Below, in pieces: positions 39,143-47,277 of a stretch of 64,000 bases of DNA; positions within the stretch are counted from its first letter, which is position 1; every line of letters starts with the position of its first letter. Below the pieces are notes generated by a model that ran no database searches, was not told where the DNA came from, and saw only the letters and a list, made by a program, of their open reading frames with translations. Position numbers and translations under genes: made by a program. The stretch is from Nocardioides ginsengisegetis (GTDB lineage Bacteria; Actinomycetota; Actinomycetes; Propionibacteriales; Nocardioidaceae): the NCBI RefSeq assembly GCF_014138045.1, contig NZ_JACGXA010000001.1, positions 2,279,001 through 2,343,000 on the forward strand, read 5' to 3'.

Positions 39143-40492
39143 ATGACATCACCTCAGCGTCCGCCCCGGGACCTCCGGGCGCCCTACCTGCTCCTGCGCA
39201 CCCACCGCGACCTGCGGCTCCTGCTCGGGGCCAACGTGGTCTCGCAGGGCGGCGACTGGATCCTGGGCGTCGGCCTCGCCTACGCCGTCTACGACCTCAC
39301 AGGCTCCACGATGGCCTCGGCGGTGACGCTGCTGGCGGCCTTCCTGCCCCAGGTCGTGGCGGGGCCGCTGGCCGGCGTGCTCGTGGACCGCTGGGACCGC
39401 CGCCGGACCATGCTGGTCGCCAACCTGGTGATGGCCGCCGGGCTCACCCCGCTGCTGCTGGTCACCGACGCCGAGCGGGTGTGGCTGGTCTACCTGGTGC
39501 TGGTCGGACAGTCGGTCGTCGAGGTGTTCTTCGCCCCCGCCGAGCAGGCCTTCCTCCCCCGCCTCGTCGCCGACGGCGACCTGGTGACCGCCAACGTCCT
39601 CAACGGCCAGGCCCGGCAGGTCGCCCGGCTGCTCGGCGGCGGGCTCGGCGGCGTCGCGGCCGCGGTGGGCGGCGTCCCGGCGGTCGCCGCCGCCGACGCG
39701 GTCACGTTCGTGGTGGCCGCGCTCCTGGTCGCGGCGATCCGCACCAGCGGCCGCACCACCCCCGGGACCGAGACCGAGGACGAGCCGGCCACGGGCCCCG
39801 TCACTGGCGCGGTCACCGGCCTGCTCAGCGGCTTCGGCACCGACCTCCGCGGCGGGCTGCGGGCGGCCGCCCGGGAGCGGACGATCCGGGTGCTGATGGT
39901 CTACCTGCTCATCACCCAGACCGGCGAGGGGGTCATGGGCACGCTCTTCGCGCCCTTCGTCCGCGACGAGCTGCACGGCAGCGGCCAGGTGTACGGCGTG
40001 ATCAGCGGCGTGCAGGCCGTCGGCGGTCTCCTCGGCGGCCTGGTGGTGGCGAGCCTGGCCAGCCGGTGGTCACCGGCCCTGCTGCTGGGCGTCGGTTCGG
40101 TGCTGTTCGGTTGCGTCGACCTGGCGATCTTCGTCTACCCCACGACGTACGACGCGGTGTGGCCGGCGGTCCTCGGCATGGTCCTGGTCGGCATCCCCGG
40201 GGCCGCCTGCGGAGCCGGGCTGATGACCCTGGTGCAGCGGCACACCACCGACGCGGAGCGCGGCCGGGTCTTCAGCCTGGTCACGCTGGCGGGGACCGTC
40301 GCGGTCGTGGCCGGGACGGCGACCGCCGGGTTCCTCGGCGAGCGCGTCGGGATCATCCCGGTGCTGGCCTGCCAGGGCGTGGGCTACGTGCTCGCCGGCG
40401 GCCTGGTGCTGGTGTCGCTGCGGGCCCGGGAGAGTCAGGAGCGGGTGGAGGACTCCGGGGAGTGGGTGGCCAGCCAGGCGCCGCGGATGTAG
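39143..40492 (+). CDS. MFS transporter (drug exporter type)
   Basis: The protein has 449 residues with about 12 transmembrane helices. The MFS loop 2-3 signature is LAGVLVDRWDRRRTMLVAN, and the C-terminal half has RGRVFSLVTLAGTVA. The cytoplasmic N-terminus (PYLLLRTHRDLRLLLGANVVS) resembles MFS_3/enterobactin-exporter-like proteins of actinobacteria. The substrate is unknown; an operator over its promoter suggests ligand-controlled expression. The 3' end overlaps the convergent membrane protein gene by 58 bases. Confidence 0.9.
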   Translation: MTSPQRPPRDLRAPYLLLRTHRDLRLLLGANVVSQGGDWILGVGLAYAVYDLTGSTMASAVTLLAAFLPQVVAGPLAGVLVDRWDRRRTMLVANLVMAAGLTPLLLVTDAERVWLVYLVLVGQSVVEVFFAPAEQAFLPRLVADGDLVTANVLNGQARQVARLLGGGLGGVAAAVGGVPAVAAADAVTFVVAALLVAAIRTSGRTTPGTETEDEPATGPVTGAVTGLLSGFGTDLRGGLRAAARERTIRVLMVYLLITQTGEGVMGTLFAPFVRDELHGSGQVYGVISGVQAVGGLLGGLVVASLASRWSPALLLGVGSVLFGCVDLAIFVYPTTYDAVWPAVLGMVLVGIPGAACGAGLMTLVQRHTTDAERGRVFSLVTLAGTVAVVAGTATAGFLGERVGIIPVLACQGVGYVLAGGLVLVSLRARESQERVEDSGEWVASQAPRM

Positions 40493-40905
40493 CGGCTGGT
40501 GTCGCGGTGCCACATGAAGAACAGCAGCGCCGCGTCGAGCACCACCGCGACCAGCGAGAGCACCAGGAACAGGGTCGGCGGGCTCGTCCGGAGGCCGGCC
40601 AGGGTGGCCATCGCCATGAAGGCGACGAGGGCGGTGAGCGAGAGGCGGGCCCAGTTGTGGCCCTCGCGGAAGAACGCGATCAGCACCCCCGCCAGCCCGG
40701 CGAACACGAAGAACAGCACGATCGCGACCGGCACGAACGCCGGCGGCTGGACGGTGGTGCTGAGCTCGTCGCGCCCGGAGGCCCAGGAGTCCACCAGCTC
40801 GTCCTTGAACACCACGGTCAGGACGGCGGTCAGGCCGCTCAGGGCGACCTGTCCGAGCAGGACCCGGACCGCGTTGGTCACCGACTGCGGCTGCTGCCGA
40901 CTCAT
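40435..40905 (-). CDS. Four-helix membrane protein of unknown function
   Basis: The protein has 156 residues with four hydrophobic segments (VLLGQVALSGLTAVLTVVF; VPVAIVLFFVFAGLAGVLIAF; SLTALVAFMAMATLAG; LFLVLSLVAVVLDAALLFF) and short charged loops. I do not recognise a named family. Its last 58 bases overlap the end of the MFS gene on the other strand, so the two transcripts are complementary at their 3' ends. Confidence 0.75.
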   Translation of the reverse strand: MSRQQPQSVTNAVRVLLGQVALSGLTAVLTVVFKDELVDSWASGRDELSTTVQPPAFVPVAIVLFFVFAGLAGVLIAFFREGHNWARLSLTALVAFMAMATLAGLRTSPPTLFLVLSLVAVVLDAALLFFMWHRDTSRYIRGAWLATHSPESSTRS

Positions 40906-40975
40906 GCGAACTCCTTCCGGGCGATCCCCCGATCTGCCCCACCAGTCTCGCTGCCCAGGGGCACAACGGTCTCGC

Positions 40976-40981
40976 TAGGGT
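40976..40981 (+). promoter_or_regulatory. -10 box of a leaderless ybaK-like promoter
   Basis: TAGGGT lies 6 bases before the ATG at 40988 and would set transcription at the start codon of the YbaK-arsC-DUF4126 group. Confidence 0.45.
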
Positions 40982-40987
40982 CGCTCC

Positions 40988-41461
40988 ATGACCAGCGAGC
41001 ACCCGACGATCACGCTATTTCGAGACGAGCACCGCCGCCGGGACGGCGCCGGTGAGGTGGTCATTCTGCCCGACTCGGTCCACACGGCCGCACTCGCGGC
41101 GCAGGCCCTCGGCTGCGAGGTCGGCGCGATCGCCAACAGCCTCCTCTTCGATGCCGGCGGCGCGCCGGTGCTGATCCTGACCTCCGGCGCCCACCGGGTC
41201 GACACGGCCAAGGTGGCGGAGCGGATCGGGGTCGCGGCACTCACCCGGGCCACGCCGGAGTTCGTCCGGGAGCACACCGGGCAGGTCATCGGCGGGGTCT
41301 CCCCCATCGGCCACCCGGCGCCGGTGCCGACGTACCTCGACCCGTGGCTCCAGCGGTACGACGTGGTGTGGGCCGCCGCGGGCCACCCCGCGGCCGTGTT
41401 CTCGACCACCTTCGACGAGCTGCTCGCGATGACCGGCGCGACCGTGACGGAGGTGGAGTGA
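40988..41461 (+). CDS. YbaK/EbsC family aminoacyl-tRNA deacylase
   Basis: The protein has 157 residues of the YbaK/prolyl-tRNA synthetase-associated fold. Family landmarks are AAQALGCEVGAIANSLLF near the N-terminus and GGVSPIGHP, the GxxxP loop around residue 100 that shapes the active site. Relatives remove mischarged amino acids (for example Cys or Ala) from tRNA-Pro. The exact specificity is uncertain. The stop overlaps the next start by one base (TGATG). Confidence 0.9.
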   Translation: MTSEHPTITLFRDEHRRRDGAGEVVILPDSVHTAALAAQALGCEVGAIANSLLFDAGGAPVLILTSGAHRVDTAKVAERIGVAALTRATPEFVREHTGQVIGGVSPIGHPAPVPTYLDPWLQRYDVVWAAAGHPAAVFSTTFDELLAMTGATVTEVE

Positions 41462-41817
41462 TGGAGATCTGGCTCAACCCCGCCTGCTCCAAGTGCCGCA
41501 CCGCGGTCTCCGAGCTGGAGGCGGCCGGCGTGGACTTCACCGTGCGCCGCTACCTCGACGAGCCGCCGACGGCGGCCGAGCTCGGCGAGGTCGTGGCCCG
41601 CATGGGGCTCGAGCCCTGGGACGTGGCCCGCGACAAGGAGGCCGCCGAGGAGGGGATCGACCTCCCCCGCGACGCCTCCCACCGCGACGAGTGGCTGGCC
41701 GCGCTGGCCGCCCACCCGCGCGCCATCCAGCGGCCGATCATCACCGCCGCCGACGGCACCACCGTGATCGGCCGGGACGCGGACTCGCTCGACCGCGTCG
41801 TCACCGCGGAGGCCTGA
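41461..41817 (+). CDS. ArsC/Spx family glutaredoxin-like reductase
   Basis: The protein has 118 residues with the ArsC fold. The N-terminal redox motif is NPACSKCRT, with Cys9 and Cys12. RYLDEPPTAAELGEV and the later RPIITAADG correspond to the usual ArsC-family YL and RPIV motifs. E. coli-type arsenate reductases use one Cys; here a CxxC pair is present. No arsenic-resistance genes are nearby, so arsenate reduction is not assured. It is translationally coupled to the YbaK-like gene. Confidence 0.88.
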   Translation: MEIWLNPACSKCRTAVSELEAAGVDFTVRRYLDEPPTAAELGEVVARMGLEPWDVARDKEAAEEGIDLPRDASHRDEWLAALAAHPRAIQRPIITAADGTTVIGRDADSLDRVVTAEA

Positions 41818-41820
41818 GCG

Positions 41821-42408
41821 GTGGACTCGCTGCCCCTGGTGTTCTCGAGCGGCTGGGCCAGCGGCGTCAACACCTACCTCGTCGTCCTCGTGCTCGGGAT
41901 CGGCGACCGGGTCAGCGACTCCCCGCAGATCCCCGACGCGCTCGGCCGGTGGGACGTGCTCGGTGTTGCGTTCTTCCTCTACGCGTTCGAGTTCGTGGCC
42001 GACAAGATCCCCTACGTCGACTCGACGTGGGACGTCGTGTCGACCGCGATCCGGCCGACCGCGGGCGCAGTGATCGGCGTGCTGCTCGCGGGGGACGCCG
42101 ACACGCTGCAGCAGGCCGTCGCGGGCTCGGTCGGCGGCGGCACCGCCCTGGCCTCCCACCTGGTCAAGGCGGGCGGCCGGCTCGCGATCAACTCCTCCCC
42201 CGAGCCGGTCACCAACATCACCGCCAGCGTCCTGGAGGACGTCGCGGTGCTGGGCGTGGTCTGGTTCGCCATCGACCACCCGCGGGCCGCGGCCGCCGTC
42301 GCCGGGGTGCTGCTCGCCCTCGGGCTGCTGATGCTGTGGTTCGTCGCCAAGCTCGTCCGCCGCGGCTGGCGGCGATGGCAGGCCAGGCGGTCGCGGGTGA
42401 CCCACTAG
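41821..42408 (+). CDS. DUF4126 family membrane protein
   Basis: The protein has 195 residues with about four to five transmembrane helices. DUF4126 marks are visible: SGWASGVNTYLVVLVLGIGD at the N-terminus, FEFVADKIPYVDSTWD in the first loop and a Gly-rich GSVGGGTALASH segment. The function is unknown. GTG is the start, 3 bases after the ArsC-like stop, so it belongs to that operon. Confidence 0.88.
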   Translation: MDSLPLVFSSGWASGVNTYLVVLVLGIGDRVSDSPQIPDALGRWDVLGVAFFLYAFEFVADKIPYVDSTWDVVSTAIRPTAGAVIGVLLAGDADTLQQAVAGSVGGGTALASHLVKAGGRLAINSSPEPVTNITASVLEDVAVLGVVWFAIDHPRAAAAVAGVLLALGLLMLWFVAKLVRRGWRRWQARRSRVTH

Positions 42409-42411
42409 GGT
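42406..42411 (+). promoter_or_regulatory. -10 box of a leaderless promoter for the CrtI-like gene
   Basis: TAGGGT lies 7 bases before the ATG at 42419. Its first three bases are the stop codon of the DUF4126 gene. Confidence 0.45.
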
Positions 42412-42418
42412 CCACCGC

Positions 42419-43717
42419 ATGCGCGTGGTGGTGGTCGGCGGTGGCTTCGGCGGCCTGGCATCGGCGGTGCGGCTGGCCAAGACCGGCCACGAGGTCACGC
42501 TCGTGGAGCGCTCGCCGCAGGTGGGCGGCGCGCTCGCCGAGGTGACCTCGGAAGGCTTCGCCTGGGACGCCGGCCCGACGGCCACGGTGATGCCGGCGGT
42601 GGTGCGCGACCTGTTCCGCAAGTCCGGCCGGCCGCTGGAGCGCGAGCTGGAGCTGGTGCAGCACCAGGTCGTGCGCGAGCACCGCTTCGACGACGGCACG
42701 TCCGTCCGGCTGCCGGGCGGGTCCCGGGCCGCGCAGATCGCGGCGTTCGACGAGCTCGAGCCGGGCCTGGGGCTGCGCTGGGCCGACCACGTGGCGTCGT
42801 ACGCCGATGACTGGGAGGTGCTGCGCCGCGGCTACTTCGAGCAGCCGTGGACGCCGGACGCGCTCCCCCGCGACGTGGCCGCGCGCCTGGACAGCCGCGA
42901 GGTGCTGCACAAGAGGCTGCGCAAGACGTTCAAGGACGAGCGGCTGCGGCTGGTGGCCGGGCACCCCTTCGTCGCCGAGGGGCACGACCTGCGCAACGTC
43001 CCGGCCTGGGCCGGGCTGGTGTCCTACCTCGAGCAACGCTTCGGCTGCTGGACCGTCGAGGGCGGCATGCCGCGACTCGGTACGGCGCTCGCCGAGCGGC
43101 TCGTGACCCGCCAGGTGACCGTGCTGACCGGGACCGACGTGCGCGACATCGTGCTGCGCGGCGGGCGGGCCGTGGCCGTCGCGACCGACGCGGGCGAGAT
43201 CGCGGCCGACGCCGTCGTGTGTGCGGTCGACCCGCGGCGACTGCCGGCGCTCGCCCCGCACGTGGTCCGCACGATGCCGGCCATCCCGCCGGTGGTCTCC
43301 TACCTCGGGCTCGAGGGCGACGTGCCCGACCTGCCGCACGAGGTCGTGGTGCACGGCGACCCGCTGCTGGTCGTGCGCACTGGCGGCCGGGCTCCCGACG
43401 GCTGCGCGGCCTGGACCGTGCACGGCCGCGGCCGGCTGGCCGAGGACCTGCTGCGGGCCCTCGCGCGCGAGGAGATCGACGTACGCAAGAACGTCGTGGT
43501 GCGCCTCGACCGCACGCCGCGGCAGCTGGTCGAGGAGTGGGGCGGCTCACCGCACGGCGTGCTGTGGCAGGGCCGCGCGACCGTCCGGCAGCGGCTGGGG
43601 CCGACGACGCCGGTGCCCGGCGTCTATGCGGCCGGCGCGCACGCGACCCCGGGCGGCGGGCTGCCCTACGTGGGGCTGTCGGCGGCGCTGGTGGCGCAGG
43701 CGATCGGGCCGGCGTGA
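42419..43717 (+). CDS. FAD-dependent phytoene desaturase-like oxidoreductase
   Basis: The protein has 432 residues. The N-terminal FAD-binding dinucleotide motif is VVVVGGGFGGLASAVRLAKTG, shown in parts as VVGGGFGGLAS and VTLVERSPQVGG. The C-terminal CrtI-like signature VYAAGAHATPGGGLPYVGLSA is present. Such proteins oxidise carotenoid or other polyprenoid chains. The nearby polyprenyl diphosphate synthase (44691) makes an isoprenoid substrate likely, but no phytoene synthase is in the window. The protein is shorter than typical CrtI (about 490-500). Confidence 0.88.
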   Translation: MRVVVVGGGFGGLASAVRLAKTGHEVTLVERSPQVGGALAEVTSEGFAWDAGPTATVMPAVVRDLFRKSGRPLERELELVQHQVVREHRFDDGTSVRLPGGSRAAQIAAFDELEPGLGLRWADHVASYADDWEVLRRGYFEQPWTPDALPRDVAARLDSREVLHKRLRKTFKDERLRLVAGHPFVAEGHDLRNVPAWAGLVSYLEQRFGCWTVEGGMPRLGTALAERLVTRQVTVLTGTDVRDIVLRGGRAVAVATDAGEIAADAVVCAVDPRRLPALAPHVVRTMPAIPPVVSYLGLEGDVPDLPHEVVVHGDPLLVVRTGGRAPDGCAAWTVHGRGRLAEDLLRALAREEIDVRKNVVVRLDRTPRQLVEEWGGSPHGVLWQGRATVRQRLGPTTPVPGVYAAGAHATPGGGLPYVGLSAALVAQAIGPA

Positions 43718-43735
43718 GTCACTGCCGACGCCGCT

Positions 43736-44626
43736 TCAGCAGGTGACGTTGAGCGCCGCGAAGATCTCCAGCGTCGCCTTGGAGAAGTTGAGCGTGTAGA
43801 AGTGCAGCCCGGGCGCCCCGCCCTCGAGCAGCTCCTCGCACAGCTCGGCGGCGACGGCGATGCCCTCGGCGCGGACCGCGGCGGCGTCGCCGTCGTGCGC
43901 GGAGATCCGCTCGACGACCTCGGCCGGCACCTCGGCGCCGATCAGCTCGCCCTGGCGGCGGATGGCGCTGAGGTTCAGGATCGGCATGATGCCCGGCACG
44001 ATCGGGATGTCGACGCCGCGGTCGCGCACCCGCTCGACGAGGGCGAAGTAGTCCGCGGCGCGGAAGAACATCTGGGTCACCGCGAACTCCGCACCCGCTC
44101 GCGCCTTGGCGACCAGCACGTCGGCGTCGTGGTCCAGCGACTTCGCCGAGGGGTGCCCCTCGGGGAACGCCGCGACGCCGATGCGGAAGTCACCGCGCCG
44201 GTGCGCGAGCGCGACCAGCTCGTCGGCGTGGGTCAGTCCGCCGGGGGTCGGCGTCCACTCCCCCCGCGGGCCGCCCTCCGGGTCGCCGCGCAGGGCCATG
44301 ACGTGGTGCACCCCCGCCTCGGCGTAGGTGTCGAGGATGCACTCGAGCTCCTCGCGGGTGTGACCGACGCAGGTGAGGTGCGCCATCGGGGTCAGGGAGG
44401 TCTCGTGCGCGATCCGGCTCGTGATCCGCACGGTCGAGTCGCGGGTCGACCCGCCCGCGCCGTACGTCACCGAGACGAACGTCGGCTGGTAAGGCTCCAG
44501 GGCGGCGATCGCGCGCCACAGCCGCTCCTCGCCCTCGGCGTCCTTGGGCGGGAAGAACTCGAAGGAGAACGACCGCTCCCCGCCGCCGATGAGCTCGGCC
44601 ATGCTGCGTCCACGTCCGGTTCCCAT
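43736..44626 (-). CDS. metF: Methylenetetrahydrofolate reductase [NAD(P)H]
   Basis: MetF reduces 5,10-methylene-THF to 5-methyl-THF for methionine synthesis. The protein has 296 residues. The N-terminal FSFEFFPPKDAEGEERLW, the TYGAGGSTRD motif, HLTCVGHTREEL, MALRGDPEGG and the FAVTQMFFRA region are typical. The ATG at 44626 follows a TAGACT box by 7 bases, giving a leaderless start; the ATG at 44602 is the alternative. It is divergent from the polyprenyl synthase, as in the M. tuberculosis metF-idsA2 arrangement. Confidence 0.95.
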   Translation of the reverse strand: MGTGRGRSMAELIGGGERSFSFEFFPPKDAEGEERLWRAIAALEPYQPTFVSVTYGAGGSTRDSTVRITSRIAHETSLTPMAHLTCVGHTREELECILDTYAEAGVHHVMALRGDPEGGPRGEWTPTPGGLTHADELVALAHRRGDFRIGVAAFPEGHPSAKSLDHDADVLVAKARAGAEFAVTQMFFRAADYFALVERVRDRGVDIPIVPGIMPILNLSAIRRQGELIGAEVPAEVVERISAHDGDAAAVRAEGIAVAAELCEELLEGGAPGLHFYTLNFSKATLEIFAALNVTC

Positions 44627-44633
44627 GGCCGGA

Positions 44634-44683
44634 AGTCTAGGGACGGGGGTGGGCGGGGACGGGCGTTGTCCACTGACTAGTCT
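44634..44683. promoter_or_regulatory. Divergent leaderless promoters of metF and the polyprenyl synthase gene
   Basis: TAGACT (44634-44639, minus strand) is 7 bases from the metF ATG, and TAGTCT (44678-44683, plus strand) is 7 bases from the synthase GTG. The -10 boxes are back to back and only 38 bases apart. No strong -35 is seen on either side. Confidence 0.5.
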
Positions 44684-44690
44684 CGTCGGC

Positions 44691-45767
44691 GTGACGCAGA
44701 CGGGGAGTGGTTGGGACAGCGCCGGGTTCCGCGAGCGCGTCCAGTCCGCCCTCGACTCCTTCCTCGACGAGCAGGCCGCCCGGCTCGCCGCGCTCGGCGA
44801 CGACGCGGCCCGGCTGATCGAGGAGGCCCGGGTCTCGGTGCGCGGGGGCAAGCGCTTCCGGGCGGCCTTCTGCTACTGGGGATTCCACGCGATCGACCCC
44901 TCGCCCGCGGACGAGGACGCCCTGGTCCGCGCCTGCGCGGCGCTCGAGCTGCTGCACGCCAGCGCCCTGGTCCACGACGACCTCATGGACGCCTCCGACA
45001 CCCGCCGCGGCCGGCCCGCGACGCACCGGAAGTTCGAGTCCGACCACGGTGCGGCCGGCTGGCGCGGCGACCCCGAGCAGTACGGCGGGGCCGCGGCGAT
45101 CCTGCTCGGCGACCTGCTGCTGAGCTGGTCCGACGAGCTGCTGCGCAACTGCGGCCTGCCGCTCACCCAGGTGGCACCCGCGCTCGACGTCTTCGACCGC
45201 TGCCGCTCCGAGGTGATCGCCGGGCAGTTCCTCGACGTGTCCGTGCAGGCCCGCGGGCGCGCCGATGTCGGCACTGCCATGACGGTGCTGCGCTACAAGT
45301 CCGCCAAGTACTCCATCGAGCGCCCCCTCCACATCGGCGCCGCGCTCGCCGGCGCGGGTCCCGACGAGATGGCCGCGCTCACCGCGTTCGGCCTCCCGCT
45401 GGGCGAGGCGTTCCAGCTGCGCGACGACCTGCTCGGCGTGTTCGGCGACCCGGAGACCACCGGCAAGCCCGCCGGCGACGACCTGATCGAGGGCAAGCGC
45501 ACCGTCCTGGTCGCGCTCGCGCTCGACGCCGCCGACGCCGAGGACGCGGCGCTCCTCGACCGCTCCCTCGGTACGTCGCTCGACGCGGCCACCGTCGCCC
45601 GGCTGCGCTCGGTCATCGACGGCTCCGGCGCGCACGCCTCCGTCGAGGCCGTCATCACCGAGCTCGCCGGCCACGCGGTGGCCGCGCTCGACAAGGCCGA
45701 CGTCGACGAACACGCCCGCGCGGTGCTGCGCGAGCTCGCCTCGGCCGCGACCGACCGGGTGGTCTGA
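44691..45767 (+). CDS. idsA: Polyprenyl (geranylgeranyl-type) diphosphate synthase
   Basis: The enzyme condenses isopentenyl diphosphate with allylic diphosphates. The protein has 358 residues. The first aspartate-rich motif is LVHDDLMDASDTRRGRPATH, and the second is QLRDDLLGVFGDPETTGKP. Chain length cannot be set from the motif alone; the M. tuberculosis counterpart in the same neighbourhood is IdsA2. I chose the GTG at 44691 because it follows a TAGTCT box by 7 bases and keeps a normal N-terminus. Confidence 0.93.
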   Translation: MTQTGSGWDSAGFRERVQSALDSFLDEQAARLAALGDDAARLIEEARVSVRGGKRFRAAFCYWGFHAIDPSPADEDALVRACAALELLHASALVHDDLMDASDTRRGRPATHRKFESDHGAAGWRGDPEQYGGAAAILLGDLLLSWSDELLRNCGLPLTQVAPALDVFDRCRSEVIAGQFLDVSVQARGRADVGTAMTVLRYKSAKYSIERPLHIGAALAGAGPDEMAALTAFGLPLGEAFQLRDDLLGVFGDPETTGKPAGDDLIEGKRTVLVALALDAADAEDAALLDRSLGTSLDAATVARLRSVIDGSGAHASVEAVITELAGHAVAALDKADVDEHARAVLRELASAATDRVV

Positions 45768-45795
45768 CCGGCTGGTCTGACCGGCTGGTCCGGGC
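45757..45795. repeat. 13-bp tandem repeat after the polyprenyl synthase gene
   Basis: GGTCTGACCGGCT is repeated almost three times across the stop codon. Each unit contains GACC and GGTC, so short hairpins can form, but there is no T-run. It may be a weak terminator. Confidence 0.6.
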
Positions 45796-45820
45796 GCCCT
45801 CCGGGGGTGACACTCGAAGC

Positions 45821-46378
45821 ATGGACGCGGTGTCCTCCGCCTTCGAGGCCGTCCCGCGGGCCGGGTTCCTCCCGCCGGCCTCGCAGTGGCGCGCCGACCT
45901 CGACGCACCGATCCTGATCGGCCACGGGCAGACCAACTCCCAGCCCCGGACCGTCGAGGCGATGCTGCGGCTCCTCGACGTCCGGCCCGGCCAGCGGGTC
46001 CTCGACGTCGGGTCCGGCTCCGGCTGGACCACCGCCCTGCTCGGGCACCTCGTCGGCCCCACCGGGACCGTCATCGGCGTCGAGCTCGAGCCGGCCCTGG
46101 TGCTCTGGGGCCGGGCGAACCTGCGCCGGACGCGGTTCACGTGGGCCGACATCCACCAGGCCGAGCCCGGGACGCTCGGCCGGCCCGCGGAGGCGCCGTA
46201 CGACCGGGTGCTGGTGTCGGCCGAGGCCCGGGAGGTGCCGCAGGCGCTGCTCGACCAGCTCGGCGAGGAGGGCCGGATGGTGCTCCCGGTGGCCGGCCTG
46301 ATGACGCTGGTGGTGCGGGTGGGCGAGGAGGTCGTCACGAGCTGGCACGGGCACTACCGGTTCGTGCCGCTGCGCTGA
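45821..46378 (+). CDS. Protein-L-isoaspartate methyltransferase-like protein
   Basis: The protein has 185 residues, short for the family (about 210). It keeps the core: ILIGHGQTNSQPRTVEAML, the SAM loop VLDVGSGSGWTTALLGHLVG, and EGRMVLPV. PCMT enzymes repair isoaspartyl residues in aged proteins. The shorter N-terminus and the ILIGHGQTNSQP form suggest a divergent paralogue, so repair activity is likely but not certain. Confidence 0.85.
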   Translation: MDAVSSAFEAVPRAGFLPPASQWRADLDAPILIGHGQTNSQPRTVEAMLRLLDVRPGQRVLDVGSGSGWTTALLGHLVGPTGTVIGVELEPALVLWGRANLRRTRFTWADIHQAEPGTLGRPAEAPYDRVLVSAEAREVPQALLDQLGEEGRMVLPVAGLMTLVVRVGEEVVTSWHGHYRFVPLR

Positions 46379-46390
46379 CCCACCCGACGG

Positions 46391-46813
46391 TCAGTCGAGG
46401 CTGGGCACGCCCGGGAGGTCCGGCCCGGCCCCGCGCAGCAGCACCGCGAACGACCCGCCGCGCTCGGCGTTGACGCGGGTGCCGAGGACGGTCAGGGCGA
46501 CCGAGAACGCCCGCTCGTCGGCCCGGGCGAACGGGCCCCAGCCGTCCCAGAGCAGGACGGTGTCGCCGGCGACGTCGAGCAGGCAGTCCGCCAGCGCGTC
46601 GAAGTTCTGGCCGTAGTGGTCCGGGAACGCCAGGGCCGCGCCGATCCCGCGCAGGAACTCGGCCTTGGACTCGTCGCCCCAGCCGTCGTAGTGCGCGAAC
46701 CGCCAGCCGGCCACCTCGACGGTGTGCCGCACGTCGTCGACCTCGAAGGCACCGTGCCAGCGTGCGATGCCGGGCGGGACGTGGCGGGCCAGGACGGCGG
46801 CCAGGCCGCTCAT
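46391..46813 (-). CDS. Barstar family RNase inhibitor
   Basis: The protein has 140 residues. The barstar core is visible as FAHYDGWGDESKAEFLRGIG, FPDHYGQNFDALADCLLDV and TVLLWDGW, with the Asp/Trp-rich RNase-binding helix region. It is encoded directly after a secreted barnase-like RNase and overlaps it by 4 bases (ATGA), so the two form an RNase-inhibitor pair in which barstar protects the producer's cytoplasm. Confidence 0.93.
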   Translation of the reverse strand: MSGLAAVLARHVPPGIARWHGAFEVDDVRHTVEVAGWRFAHYDGWGDESKAEFLRGIGAALAFPDHYGQNFDALADCLLDVAGDTVLLWDGWGPFARADERAFSVALTVLGTRVNAERGGSFAVLLRGAGPDLPGVPSLD

Positions 46814-47265
46814 CGCCGGATCCTGGCGAACGACGCGTAGTGGTCGGCGGTCCAGTAGAGCTCTCCCCCGTCGCCGGCCACGATCCGGCGGGCGCCGCGG
46901 TCGTCGGAGCCGGGGGTGTCGACGGTGTACTCCGCGTAGTAGCCGCCGTCGTGGTCGGGCAGCAGGCCCTCGAAGTTGCCGAAGGTGCCGCCGTCCTCGT
47001 CGTAGGCGAACGGGCCGCCCGCGTCGATCCGGCGCAACACGTCGCGCGCCTCGGGCGGGAGGTCGGCGGCAGCGACGTACGGCAGTCCGCTGGCGGGGTC
47101 GGTGCCGGGGTCGCTGGTGGCGCCCGCCGACGGGGTCGGGTCCGGCGAGGTCGCCGTCGAGGTGCCGGGGTCGCGCCCGGAGACCAGCCAGATGCCGACC
47201 GCGAGGAGCAGCGCGAGGCCGAGCGCGGCGGCTCCGGTCGTGCGGCCCCGCTCGTCGCTCCTCAT
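46810..47265 (-). CDS. Secreted barnase-like (N1/T1 family) guanyl-type ribonuclease
   Basis: The protein has 151 residues. A membrane-spanning or signal segment (AAALGLALLLAVGIWLVSG) is followed by a Thr/Ser/Pro-rich stalk and a compact RNase domain. The catalytic set is recognisable: Glu112 (YYAEYTV), Arg126/127 (GARRIVAGDG) and His142 (TADHYASF). No typical cleavage site is clear, so it may be membrane-tethered. The adjacent barstar gene supports the assignment. Confidence 0.9.
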   Translation of the reverse strand: MRSDERGRTTGAAALGLALLLAVGIWLVSGRDPGTSTATSPDPTPSAGATSDPGTDPASGLPYVAAADLPPEARDVLRRIDAGGPFAYDEDGGTFGNFEGLLPDHDGGYYAEYTVDTPGSDDRGARRIVAGDGGELYWTADHYASFARIRR

Positions 47266-47277
47266 CGCTCCCTCAGC

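Noticed and set aside
45757..45795. Tandem repeat after the polyprenyl synthase gene as a strong terminator
   Set aside because: The stems are only about 4 bp and no U-run follows.
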